Below, piece by piece: positions 13,286 to 23,647 of a stretch of DNA of 64,000 nucleotides (within the stretch, counting starts at the first letter, position 1; each line of letters starts with the position of its first letter). Both the position numbers and the translations under genes were made by a program. The notes beneath the pieces are model-generated. The model had not been told where the DNA came from. It searched no databases and saw only the letters and a program-made list of their open reading frames with translations. The DNA comes from Arachis hypogaea. Taxonomy: Eukaryota > Streptophyta > Magnoliopsida > Fabales > Fabaceae. The DNA lies in NCBI RefSeq assembly GCF_003086295.3, contig NC_092044.1, forward strand, positions 1,431,001 to 1,495,000, read 5' to 3'.

Positions 13286-15937
13286 ATGGCATCGTTTCCC
13301 AACTCCTCAAAATTCCATCCTCAAAGGGACCCTCCAACTCTTCCCACTTCAAATTCCACAAAGCTCAAAACTTTCACTTTTTCCCATCACAATTTCCATA
13401 CCCGTAAGTTCAAAAGAGCTAAAAAACCAATCTTGGTCTCAAACTCAAACTCCATTACCACCACCACAAGAAGCACCATTAACAACAACAACAACAACAA
13501 CAACAACAACCCAAGCTACGAAATTTGCCAGCTTTGCCTTGTTGGGAACTTGGAAAATGCTATGAGCTACTTAGACCTTCAAGTTCCCATTGATGAAGAA
13601 GCCTATGTTGCTTTGTTGCGGTTATGTGAGTCTAAGCGTGCAAGGAAAGAAGGGTCAAAGGTTTATGCTCATGTTTCAAATTCTTCATTGATGATGACCC
13701 TTTTGAGCCTTAAGCTTGGTAATGCACTATTGAGTATGTTTGTGAGGTTTGGGAACTTAGTTGATGCATGGCATGTGTTTGGGAAAATGGAAGAGAGAAA
13801 TGTGTTCTCTTGGAATGTTCTTGTTGGAGGATATGCCAAAGCTGGATTCTTTGATGAAGCACTTGATCTTTACCATAGGATGTTGTGGGGTGGCATGAGG
13901 CCTGATATTTACACTTTCCCTTGTGTTTTGAGGACTTGCGGCGGCATCCCGGATTTGGTGAGGGGAAAAGAGGTTCATGGACATGTTATGAGATTTGGTT
14001 TTGAATCAGATGTGGATGTGGTCAATGCATTGATAACAATGTATGTGAAATGTGGGGATATCAAGACTGCCCGGTTGGTGTTTGATAAAATGCCTAATAG
14101 GGACAGGATTTCGTGGAATGCGATGATTGCTGGATATTTCGAGAATGGAGAGTGTTTGGAAGGACTGAGATTGTTCTGTATGATGCTTGCACTTCCTGTT
14201 GATCCGGATTTGATGACCATGACCAGTGTGATTACTGCATGCGAGATTCTTGGTGATGAGAGGCTGGGGAGGGAGATCCATGGTTATGTCATGAGGACAG
14301 AGTTTTGGAGAGACCCTTCAGTTTATAACTCGTTAATTCAGATGTACTCATCTGTTGGGCTTATTATGGAAGCTGAAAAGGTTTTCTCAAGAACAGAACA
14401 CAGAGATGTCGTGACGTGGACTGCAATGATATCAGGGTATGAGAATAGTTTTCTTCCCCATAAAGCACTTGAAACATATAAAATGATGGAATCGGAAGGC
14501 ATCATGCCGGACGAAATCACCATAGCGAGTGCACTATGCGCTTGTACTTGTTTAAGTCGTTTAGATTCAGGAATATACCTTCATGAGGTGGCCAAGAAGA
14601 CAGGGCTCATCTCTTACATTATAGTTGCAAACACACTCATTGACATGTATGCTAAGTGTAAATGCATTGACAAAGCTCTAGAAGTTTTCCACTCTACTCA
14701 CAACAAGAATATTATATCTTGGACATCTATCATCCTTGGTCTACGGATAAACAACCGGTGTTTTGAAGCTTTATGTTTCTTCAAGGAGATGATGCTTAGA
14801 CTAAAGCCAAACTCTGTTACATTAATTTCTGTCCTATCAACATGTGCTAGAATAGGAGCTTTGATGTGTGGGAAAGAGATCCATGCCCATGCATTTAGAA
14901 CAGGAGTTAGCACTGATGGTTTTCTGCCGAATGCGATTTTGGACATGTATGTAAGGTGTGGAAGAATGGAATATGCTTGGAAACAATTCTTCTCAGGTGA
15001 TCAGGATGTTGCAGCATGGAACATTTTCCTTACAGGATATGCTGAGCGTGGGAAAGGATCACTTGCTGTCGAACTGTTCCATCGAATGGTAGAGTCAAAC
15101 GTCAAGCCGGATGAAATCACATTTATCTCCATACTATGTGCTTGCAGCAGATCTGGTTTGGTGACAGAAGGCTTGGAAATTTTTGACAGCATGAAGTGTA
15201 AATATTATATTACCCCTAATCTGAAACACTATGCATGCATGGTTGATTTACTGGGCCGTGCAGGTTTGTTGGAGGATGCTTATGGATTCATACAAAAAAT
15301 GCCAATAAAACCAGATCCTGCAGTTTGGGGAGCTTTATTAAATGCTTGCAGGATCCATCATGATGTCAAGCTTGGGGAACTCGCTGCTGCGAATATCTTC
15401 CGAGATGACACTAGAAGTGTTGGATATTACATTCTTCTATCTAATATGTATGCTGACAGCGAAAAATGGGAGAATGTTGCAAGAGTAAGAAAAATGATGA
15501 GAGAAAATGGGCTAGTAGTAGATCCTGGATGCAGCTGGGTGGAAGTCAAGGGAAAAGTGCATGCGTTTCTCAGTGATGATAACTACCATCCCCAAATGAA
15601 GGAATTAAATGGAGTTTTGGACCGGTTTTACAAGAAAATGAAGGAAGCTGGCATTGGAGGGCCAGAGAGCGATCAATTAGACATAACGGAAGCTTCGAAG
15701 GCCGATATATTTTGTGGACACAGTGAGAGACTGGCCATTGCCTTTGGACTAGTTAATTCAGCCCCCGGGATGCCTATTTGGGTGACGAAGAATCTGTATA
15801 TGTGCCAAAGTTGTCATAACACTGTCAAATTCATCTCCAAGGAAGTTCGCAGAGAGATTTCGGTAAGGGATGCTGATCAGTTTCACCATTTCAAGGGAGG
15901 TATCTGCTCTTGCATGGATGAAGATTATAGGAATTAG
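13286..15937 (+). CDS. ECB2: Chloroplast PLS-DYW pentatricopeptide repeat RNA-editing factor, ECB2/VAC1 type
   Basis: A single 883-residue open frame without introns, as is usual for PPR genes. After a Ser/Thr/Asn-rich presumed transit peptide (with a poly-Asn run near residues 66-75) come repeated P, L and S motifs such as NVFSWNVLVGGYAKAG and DRISWNAMIAGYFENG. The E/E+ region follows (DPGCSWVEVKGKVHAFLSDD), then a cytidine-deaminase-like DYW domain. The zinc and catalytic residues are present: H812-S-E814 and C840-x-x-C843-H844. The order and wording match what I remember of Arabidopsis ECB2 (At1g15510), needed for editing of accD and other plastid transcripts and for early chloroplast development. 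The protein ends in CSCMDEDYRN and not the usual Cys-Gly-Asp-Tyr-Trp; as I recall, Arabidopsis ECB2 also lacks the terminal YW. The ATG at 13286 is chosen because it gives a plausible plastid leader. Confidence 0.92.
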   Translation: MASFPNSSKFHPQRDPPTLPTSNSTKLKTFTFSHHNFHTRKFKRAKKPILVSNSNSITTTTRSTINNNNNNNNNNPSYEICQLCLVGNLENAMSYLDLQVPIDEEAYVALLRLCESKRARKEGSKVYAHVSNSSLMMTLLSLKLGNALLSMFVRFGNLVDAWHVFGKMEERNVFSWNVLVGGYAKAGFFDEALDLYHRMLWGGMRPDIYTFPCVLRTCGGIPDLVRGKEVHGHVMRFGFESDVDVVNALITMYVKCGDIKTARLVFDKMPNRDRISWNAMIAGYFENGECLEGLRLFCMMLALPVDPDLMTMTSVITACEILGDERLGREIHGYVMRTEFWRDPSVYNSLIQMYSSVGLIMEAEKVFSRTEHRDVVTWTAMISGYENSFLPHKALETYKMMESEGIMPDEITIASALCACTCLSRLDSGIYLHEVAKKTGLISYIIVANTLIDMYAKCKCIDKALEVFHSTHNKNIISWTSIILGLRINNRCFEALCFFKEMMLRLKPNSVTLISVLSTCARIGALMCGKEIHAHAFRTGVSTDGFLPNAILDMYVRCGRMEYAWKQFFSGDQDVAAWNIFLTGYAERGKGSLAVELFHRMVESNVKPDEITFISILCACSRSGLVTEGLEIFDSMKCKYYITPNLKHYACMVDLLGRAGLLEDAYGFIQKMPIKPDPAVWGALLNACRIHHDVKLGELAAANIFRDDTRSVGYYILLSNMYADSEKWENVARVRKMMRENGLVVDPGCSWVEVKGKVHAFLSDDNYHPQMKELNGVLDRFYKKMKEAGIGGPESDQLDITEASKADIFCGHSERLAIAFGLVNSAPGMPIWVTKNLYMCQSCHNTVKFISKEVRREISVRDADQFHHFKGGICSCMDEDYRN
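13481..13510 (+). repeat. In-frame (AAC)n repeat coding for poly-Asn
   Basis: Ten AAC triplets lie within the PPR gene's leader region, just before the first recognisable repeat motif. Being in frame and outside the structured domain, changes in length would be tolerated and probably vary between accessions. Confidence 0.9.
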
Positions 15938-16139
15938 CCCTGATTAGCAGGAAAACTGTAATATATGTAGCACAGTATTACAAAGTTAGAATTGCATGAA
16001 ATTTCAACTTTGTGATCCTGCACCAAAGTGATTAATGTGCCCTATACATAGCAATAGCAACACTACCAAAAAAACTAAAGGGCTGTGTTATGTTTGTTGC
16101 ACATATATTATCTGCATAATATTATGCCCCATATAAAAA

Positions 16140-17560
16140 ACAAAATTAAATTGTAGCCTACTATCCAATGAGTAATACAAATACAATCATGGTATTTTAG
16201 TTACCATTTTTCAATAATCTGCTATTTGATTCCTACATATGCAATTGTTCTGCTTTTAAACTTGTTTAATGTGATTTTGGTATTGTTGCTTAGCATGATT
16301 AACTGTTGGATTGTTTAGCTTCTGTATTCCATATTTTCTTTCTATGCTGATTTTGATTCATTATCTTCATATTTGGACGAGTTTCATGAGAGCGGTAATG
16401 GCATAATAAATCAGATAATTAGCTTCATATGGATGTGCAAAGCAACAATAGTATCCAAAATTCCATCTCTTCCTCTGTATACGCATTCCTTATATTTGGT
16501 CATTTCTTCTACTTTTCTCTTCAATTACTTCTTGTTGAAACTTCAGAGAAGAGTAAAGTGAAAAATTGGAGATATGATTTTACTGGATTTGATGAATTAT
16601 GTTCATGCTCCATAGTCTCTTACTCTCTTCCTTAAACTGACATTAAGTTCATCTGATTATTATCATATACCTTCAATATTTTGTTGTGACTGTTTTTATT
16701 AAACTACTCTTCTATATTAGTCCATGACAACAATAAAGAAGTCTTGTTGCCCACAAATTCAGCCCAACAGAATACATAAATTCAGTTCTAATTTTAGTCT
16801 TTATTAGTTTATCTTATCTTATCTTTATGTTATCTTCTCTTCTTATCTTATCTTTACTTTTATCTTTCATAGGACAATGCTCTATATATATTTAGTTTTA
16901 CCCTCATAGTTTACAACACATGTTCAATTCAATCAATCAATAATCAATAAAAATTATTTCTTTGCTTTCCCTATTCTTTCACAATTTTATCAGTTTTGTT
17001 AATATATAATCTCATAATAGCAATAACATTCTAAAAAACATAGTAATAATACTCGGAGTGAGGGTAATTATTTTGTTTCGAATCATGAAGGTTCTTTTTA
17101 GTTACTCTTCTAATTGAAATAAAAGGTAAATTAACTGATATCATTGTTAGTTAAGCAAACAGAATGATGGATTTTTTCCTCGCTTGTATTTTCTCTTTTT
17201 GGACAGTAAATTCTTTCTAGTAATTCTAGAAAAACAGTTTATGAAACGGTGGTCAAGAACACGGGCGGTAACAAATTTCTTGCAGGCAGTTCGCTGTTAA
17301 ATCCGGCAGCCGTTGACTCCTTGGAGCCTCATCACCTCACAACATTTTACAACCTATGCTGCTTTCTGTGAAATATATATAAAACAAAGGTTTGCTTACT
17401 TATTGTTTTCAAGTCACCATCATTGTTCTATTAGGCTTTTGTTTTGCTTCAGAGTTTTTACTTTCTCCTTTCTAGTTGTAACGTGTAGGTGAAGCCACTT
17501 TTGTTTTTCCTATGAAATACAGAACTTTATAATATGTACTTATTTCTAGAATCATTCAGA
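16140..17560 (+). pseudogene. Probable relic of a second NTT gene (intron 1 and 3' end pieces)
   Basis: Two stretches resemble parts of the NTT gene in the same order and orientation. Around 17225-17320 the sequence holds GTTAAATCCGGCA preceded by GCAGTTCGCT. The NTT last exon near 10852-10878 has GCAGCTCACCGTTAAATCCGGCA. Translated, both give an SS-x-LNPA motif. Around 17508-17560 the sequence TATGAAATACAGAACTTT followed by TACTTATTTCT resembles the NTT 3' UTR at 11221-11290. A further stretch around 16295-16370 (TTAACTGTTGGATTGTTTAGCTTCT) resembles NTT intron 1 near 8426-8455. The other coding exons are missing or unrecognisable. This looks like an old tandem duplicate now mostly deleted. 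I compared by eye only. Confidence 0.5.
16735..17030. other. Possible LTR-derived or repeat-derived segment
   Basis: The TCTTATCTTATCTTTA runs, followed by CTCTATATATATTTAG and then TTCAATTCAATCAATCAATAA, resemble the 3' part of some legume LTRs. I could not find terminal TG/CA ends or a target duplication, so a retrotransposon origin is only suggested. Confidence 0.3.
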
Positions 17561-18949
17561 AGAGTCCCACCATTTTCACCTTTCTTTTTTCACCTTTTAC
17601 CCTCTTTTTGTTGTCTATAGCTGTGACATTTTGTGCTGGAGTGGATGAAACAAAATTATAAATGCAGTGGACCAATATCTCTTTGAGCTTCATTTGTCTG
17701 CTTCAAATTTGACAAATGAGTATGTTCACGTGCTTGGCTCTCATTTTTCCAACAAAACTATGAGATTTCTTTCTTTTGGGATCTAATTTAAAGTACATGT
17801 GTGTGTCTTAGGTGATTTGTAATGTCATTATCTCTTTTATATATTGTGATTGTTTTAAATTTTAATCTTTGAATGTGTTACTAATTTTTTCTGATACATA
17901 CCCTTATTGATATTTTATTTATAGTAAGCTTCCAAATTACTAGACTATATGATAGTATTTGACAGATTTTTCTCAGAGAAATAAAGTTCTCGGTATTTTT
18001 TTTTTTCAGGACAAATTTGTTCCGTGAAACTGGTTTATAAATATGTCATATATATATGTCACAGTATCCCTTAACTCGATAGGCCAATGATTAATCTGCC
18101 ACGGATTTGAGCTGCATACACAATATGGGATTCAAAAACTGACATTTGTTTAAACTTTAAACGGACGAGTAAGCTAACCACTCGACCAACCCAAGTTGGT
18201 TAATACTATATATGTAACCCTACTAGATATTTTTTCTTTTTAAAAAAGAAAATAAAAGAAAAGATCCAAGTACCAAAATCATTGATGAGTGACATAAAAA
18301 AAAATCATGGATGAGTGCACTTATTATAGATTGCATCATGGTGTTCATTTTTCTTGGAACCTGACCACTTCCCCATGATGTTATTATGCAATGTAACAGG
18401 CAATTCCTTCTAAAGAAAAAAAAAAAAGGTTCCCCAAGTTTCTTTGCTTATCTCAATTGGATTCCTTGTAATGGCAATCAGCATAAGTGTACAATGGACA
18501 AAGTCCAAATCCCTTGTGCAATACATGAGATAGAGAGTGAACAAAGGTGTCTATTTCATGTTCCTTTCATGCTATAATTGCTTTTGTTCTCCATATCATA
18601 TGAAGAGAATAAACAGTTGTATGAGGGGCCAAAATGTAGGATTGATTAAGATGATAGATACAACTCTAGTCCCTTAACTAGAGGTCTCAGGTTCAATCGA
18701 GTCGAGTTGAGTCGAATTAGCCAGTTTCCTGGTAAACAGTTGATATGATTTGTTGTTTGTTATAGGGAGAAAAATTAACAGTTGTATGAGTGGTCCTACC
18801 CATATATATCAACAAACAAGGCCTTATCCATCATCCTCTCTTCATTCCTTAGCTTCAACTGATTCAAGAAAATCTCACATCCAAATCAAGAGGGCCAACA
18901 TAGAAAAAAAAAATCAACTTGATATTTTTGATGATATATACTTTTTGTA
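17561..18949. other. Intergenic DNA upstream of the NPH3-like gene
   Basis: No BTB-domain exon or other coding match was found here on reading all frames, which supports the start chosen for the downstream gene. The part at ~18075-18190 (AACTCGATAGGCCAAT to CGGACGAGTAAGCTAACCACTCGACC) has a diverged relative near 47645-47800, so it is a dispersed repeat. Confidence 0.6.
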
Positions 18950-18961
18950 ATGCAGCATAAC

Positions 18962-21460
18962 ATGCTTATGACAGCTACAAAAGCAAAAGATTGTACTACT
19001 TCTACATTACTTGAGCTTTTCACTGAGATGAAGAATCAAACCAACACAGATTCCATCAATTTTCCACCACCAAGATCTCCATCATCCCAATTCTCCTCTG
19101 AATGCTGGTTTGATGATGCATGCATCCTTGACATGGACTACTTTGTCAAGACCCTTTCCGGAATCAAAGCGAAAGGCGTCCGGGCCGACTTGATTGGTTC
19201 CATAATCACACACTATGCCTCCAAATGGCTACCTGACCTCTCTGCAGGTGACTTGGCCGAAAAAGGCCTTACGCAATTCGAGGAATCACCAGAGAGCGTC
19301 ACAGCTTCTTGGATGAAGAAGAGGTTCTTTGTGGAAACATTGGTGGGAGTTCTGCCTCCTGAGAAGGATGCAATCCCCTGCAACTTCCTCCTTCGCCTTC
19401 TCCGAACAGCGAACATGGTTGGTGTTGAGGCTAGTTATAGACACGAGCTTGAGAGGCGGATTTCATGGCAGCTTGACCAAGCTTCATTGAGAGAGCTTGT
19501 GATTCCATCATTCAGCCACACTTGTGGAACTCTTTTGGATGTTGAGCTTGTTATTAGGCTTGTTAAGAGGTTTGTGAGTTTGGATAGTGAGGGAGCCAAG
19601 AGTGGTGCTGCTCTTGTTAAGGTGGCTAAGTTGGTTGACTGCTACCTCGCCGAGGCTGCTGTTGATGCGAATTTGAGCTTGTCCGAGTTTGTCACTCTTG
19701 CAGGAGCTCTTCCAAGCCATGCTAGAGCAACAGATGATGGATTGTACAGAGCCATTGACACTTATCTAAAAGTATGCCTTCTATTCTCCTTCATCCGTTC
19801 CACAGAATCCATCGCTTTTGGAATTGCATTACATTCATTCATTCATTGTATTATGAATGAATGTACTGAAATTCCAAAAGCGACGGATATTGTGGAACGA
19901 AGCGATTAATGGTTTAAAATTGGTTGATTACTAGAGTAGTAGAGTAGTTTCATTAAAAAAGAACTCACATTACTATTATTATAACACATCTATACTCTTT
20001 AAGTTATTTACCTAAACATGAAAAGGTGACAAATAGGTTTAGTTTTTGTGTATGGAAATAACAAATTCCTAGTTCCTCTGTAATTCAGGATTCTTTGTAC
20101 ATTATTGATTTGACTTTTCTTTTTTTCAAAAAACAGAAAAGAAAAAGAAGAGGATAGTGTGAGAAACAAACAAAAGGATGATGAATTTGTAGTCTTATTC
20201 TAAATATCTCTACAGAAACAGTTTCTTATGTTGTTACATGCATGAGAATATTCTTCTAAGTGAAGACACTGAACTTAATTCCACACTTCTCTACACTTGG
20301 CTTTTCTGTTGTCTTCACAATCCTGCAAGTCAAAAAGATTAGGGTAAATATTTGAGTTCATCAAAATTTACTGTGAACACTAGATTACTTCCTATCTTAA
20401 CATGCAAATCAATGTTTCTTAATGTATATAGATACAGAGTTCAATTTTGATGCACTGACAGTGTAAAGCGTTTTACACAGTCCTGCAATCACATCCGTTC
20501 TTTTGAATGACCATTTACGCGATCAATATAAAAAGTAGTTATTTTTATTGATGTTGCGTTACATAATTAGATGCATGTGTAAAACTAGTTTACACGAAAG
20601 TGCATCAAAATTAAATTCCATGGTTATTTGAGGTCAAGTTAAAAGTCCATCTTTTTCTTTTATCACCAACTTCACATAAGTTTGATATGTCAACTCTGTT
20701 GTAGGCACATCCAAGTGTGTCCAAGGAAGATAGGAAGGGTTTGTGTAGGCTTATTGATAGCCGGAAACTCACTCCGGAGGCGTCGCTTCACGCGGCTCAA
20801 AATGAAAGGTTCCCTGTGAGAGCTGTGATTCAGGTGCTCCTGTCAGAGCAAACTAAATTGAACCGGAATCTAGATTGGAGTGGCTCCTTGATCAGCAGCA
20901 CTAGGAGCCCGAATGGCGTGCTAGACGCATGTCTTTCGAAGCGCGAGATGAATGCTCAACACATGGAGATAAGGAAGCTCAAGGAAGAGCTGTATAGGGT
21001 GCAAAGCCAGTGCAATGCAATGCAGGTTATTAGAGATATTATTGTGTGGTAGAAACTCACGTGCAGTTAACTTTATGTGAAGTTGATAGGTGAGAGAGGT
21101 GAGATGACAGTTTAGTCAGATCTATCAAATCATTTAATGACTCTCAACTATCAACTTCGCATGAAGTTAACTGTAACTGAGTTTCCATCTTATAATGTTT
21201 GTTACAATTTTCTCTTATCGTCGCGATTTTTAACATAGGTACAAATGGAGAGGATGGTTGAAAAGAAGAAAGGGTTCTTCAAGTGGATGAGATTTGGGGT
21301 GATGCCTAATGCATTTGGAAGCAAAGGGTTTGGAGGAGTGGAGAAAATTGATGAAGTTGTTGAAGGAGAAGTTGGATTTGGAAGGCAAACACCAATGGAC
21401 TTGAAGACCAAGTTGGTCAAAGGTAGGACTCCTCACAAGTGGAGGAAATCCTTGTCTTGA
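18962..21460 (+). CDS. NPH3-domain protein lacking a BTB domain (At3g15570/At1g52770-like), three exons
   Basis: Plant NPH3 proteins link phototropin blue-light receptors to auxin transport and CUL3-type ubiquitin ligases. This subgroup carries the NPH3 domain without the N-terminal BTB domain. Exons are 18962-19771, 20705-21025 and 21239-21460, all phase 0, giving about 450 residues. This matches the ~450 I remember for the Arabidopsis members. An in-frame ATG at 18950 would add four residues. The NPH3 domain starts at CWFDDACILDMDYFVKTL and includes FSHTCGTLLDVELVIRLVKRF and LPSHARATDDGLYRAIDTYLK. Exon 2 ends in a short coiled coil (KREMNAQHMEIRKLKEELYRVQ), and exon 3 has a basic GFFKWMRFG patch. 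The protein ends RKSLS, an RxS motif with a serine third from the end, like the 14-3-3 site of NPH3. Both introns contain MITEs. Intron retention after exon 1 would add a tail ending at 19909. Confidence 0.9.
19796..19899. repeat. Strong fold-back (hairpin) MITE in NPH3-like intron 1
   Basis: Arms of about 46 bases, from CGTTCCACAGAATCCATCGC to GGATATTGTGGAACG, face each other around a short loop and match with few mismatches. The terminal CCGTTCCACA and overall size recall Stowaway-type (Tc1/mariner) elements, but I could not confirm a TA duplication. In the + strand transcript it would form a long hairpin immediately after exon 1. Confidence 0.75.
20438..20619. mobile_element. MITE family A copy in NPH3-like intron 1
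   Basis: Inverted ends: TTCAATTTTGATGCACTGAC on the left and GTGCATCAAAATTAAATTC on the right. Inner motifs are GTGTAAAGCGTTTTACACAG and GTAAAACTAGTTTACAC. Related copies occur at 51132-51312, 54136-54322, 58780-58960 and 60634-60795. Confidence 0.75.
21052..21185. mobile_element. MITE family B copy in NPH3-like intron 2
   Basis: A 134-bp fold-back with ends GAAACTCACGTGCAGTTAAC and GTTAACTGTAACTGAGTTTC, and inner arms TGAAGTTGATAGGTGAGAG and CTCTCAACTATCAACTTC. It fills most of the 213-bp intron. The same family is at 58044-58180 in an ABCG intron, and a decayed copy is at ~30958-31105. Confidence 0.8.
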
Positions 21461-22153
21461 GACAACACTTTCCATGGTTTGTGGAAGAAATGAAATTCTT
21501 AGATGGTTATGGATTAAGAATTTTTTTTTAAAAATATATAATATAGAATGAATGATTTAGAATTTCTTTTGTTTAGTTGTATTATTAAGCAAGTTATAAT
21601 GTTGTGTAAGTTAATAATGCAATGGCAAATGTGTAATTAGGTTTATTGTTATTAGGGCTGTGAGACATAAATGTAACATAAGATATTGTTGTATTTTGAA
21701 TAAACTCGATAAATTTGTGTGAATACTATGTTTTTCAAGACAATCTATCTATTTTTAACCTATAAAAGTAGATATATAAATTTATTCACATTACTTTTAA
21801 GACATATTTTTTCTCCTATTAATGTCATGTCAGCAATATTGCTTATTTGGCAAAATTTTAGAATCAACCACTCAATTTTTGATAAATTACCTATTATTTT
21901 TAAATCAGCAAAAAAAAAAAATACAAAAAAAAATAAAAAACACCGATAATTAAAAATTAACCTACAAAAACATTGAATGTATATCCCCATATTTATTATA
22001 TCTTACCGTTATAAACAATACAATAAGTTTATAACCCCAAGGCCCCAATAATTAATTTCTATAAATAATTTATTAAATGTAATAAACATCCGTATTACAA
22101 ATCTATTAATAATATTATTAACAATAATAAATTTTACGTTACAAATATTCAAA
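21461..22153. other. AT-rich 3' flank of the NPH3-like gene
   Basis: 3' UTR and intergenic DNA with poly-A/T runs. I see no gene and no clear repeat apart from simple sequence. Confidence 0.6.
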
Positions 22154-22162
22154 TTTCATAAT

Positions 22163-22398
22163 GAGGCTTGCTACACATACAAGTCTTTTTGACTTACAAG
22201 TTTTACAAGTTGCTACACATTAGGGTCTTTTAATGCGTTATTCAGTTTCCAAAGCGCTACACTCACTGTGAATTATGAACGACTCCTCTTCTTCTTCTTC
22301 TTCTTTCTCCTCTTCCTCTTCCTCTTCCTCTTTCTCTTTTTCTTCTTCTTCCTCTTCCTCTTCCTCTTCTTCTTCATTCACCATAGATTATGAACAAC

Positions 22399-22430
<32 letters not shown>

Positions 22431-23339
22431 TTCTTTCTCTTTGCCTTTTCATTAGTTGTTTTACTTGCGTTTATTACTGGTATTCTTGCTTCATTTTTTT
22501 TCTATTTTCATGGTTTCTGAAATCAAGCTTTGAAATCGTTTTGAAGATAATGGAACTTTAGAAATACACCCAAACGATTACAGAAATACACCCAAACGAT
22601 ATTTCTTCGTTATTTTCTTTGCCTTTTCATTAGTTGTTTTACTTGCATTTATTACTGGTATTCTTGCTTCTTTTTTTTCGATTTTCATGGTTTCTAAAAT
22701 CAAACTTTGAAATATTTTGAAAATAATAGAACTTCAGAAATACACCCAAATGATTATAGAAATACACCCAAACGATTACAGAAATACACCCAAACGATAT
22801 TTCTTCGTTATTCTCTTTGCCTTTTCATTAGTTGTTTTACTCGTTTATTACTGGTATTCTTGCTTCTTTTTTTTTCGATTTTCATGGTTTCTGAAATCAA
22901 GGTTTGAAATCGTTTTAAAAATAATGAAACTTCAGAAATACACCCAAACGATTACAGAAATACACCCAAAGGACACCTTATGCATAATTCAGAACTCTTT
23001 CTCTTTCTCCTCCTCATATTCTGCTGCTTCTTCTTCTTCAAAAATGATTTCAAAGCTTGATATCAAAAAATAATGGAAATCAAGAATAACAAAAAAAGAA
23101 AACAAAGAGAAAAGCACGTAAATGAAGAAGGAGAAAGAGAAGGCAAAAAACGAAAGAAAAGAAGAAGAAGAAGAAGAGGAAGAGGAAGAAGAATGTGCAG
23201 CAAGAAGAAGAAGACGGTGTAGTGAAATTGTGCAGTAACGGTTGAAGAAGGAGAAAGAGAAAGTAAGAAACGAAAGAAAAGAAGAAGAATTGTATATGAA
23301 GACTTGTATAAAAAAATGCTTGTATATGAAGAATTTCTC
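22163..23339. mobile_element. Non-autonomous Mutator-like element with 9-bp target duplication and internal tandem repeats
   Basis: 1177 bp, flanked by an exact 9-bp repeat, TTTCATAAT, at 22154-22162 and 23340-23348. The left end GAGGCTTGCTACACATACAAG and the complement of the right end (GAGAAATTC..CATATACAAG) are related inverted repeats, similar to those of the element at 11783-12617. The body has a CTTCTTCTT-rich left part, three copies of a ~180-200-bp unit (each starting near TTGCCTTTTCATTAGTTG at 22441, 22619 and 22817, with AAATACACCCAAACGATTACAG), and a GAAGAAGAA-rich right part. No transposase is encoded; the Ser-rich and Phe-rich ORFs are translations of these repeats. Confidence 0.85.
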
Positions 23340-23647
23340 TTTCATAATATTAGACCTACTTATATAAGTCTCTTATCACTATTTTTTTAAATAACATCAA
23401 ATTTAGCACAATAAATTTATTTTCGAACTACACAACATCTCAGACTTACTCAATGAAGCATTATTTTTTGAACAATATTACCAAATAAACAGACAATTGG
23501 TTTATCAAAGTTTGCATGGTTCGTCTATGAAAAACATTAACAATCACAAACGAAGAGGAGTCTCACAATAGAAATATAACCAGAAATGTAACCATCCTCA
23601 GTTTAAGCTTTTGGGATGAATGATTTCATGATAGTACCTTTTTGTAG

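Noticed and set aside
17220..18949. Possible BTB-domain first exons for the NPH3-like gene
   Set aside because: No BTB-like sequence was found in any frame, and the product without them already matches the length of the BTB-less subgroup.
22275..22520. Ser/Phe-rich open frame
   Set aside because: It translates CTTCTTCCT simple sequence inside the Mutator-like element; no domain or conservation signal.
22989..23345. Minus-strand Ser/Phe-rich open frame
   Set aside because: Same cause: GAAGAAGAA simple sequence at the right end of the same element.
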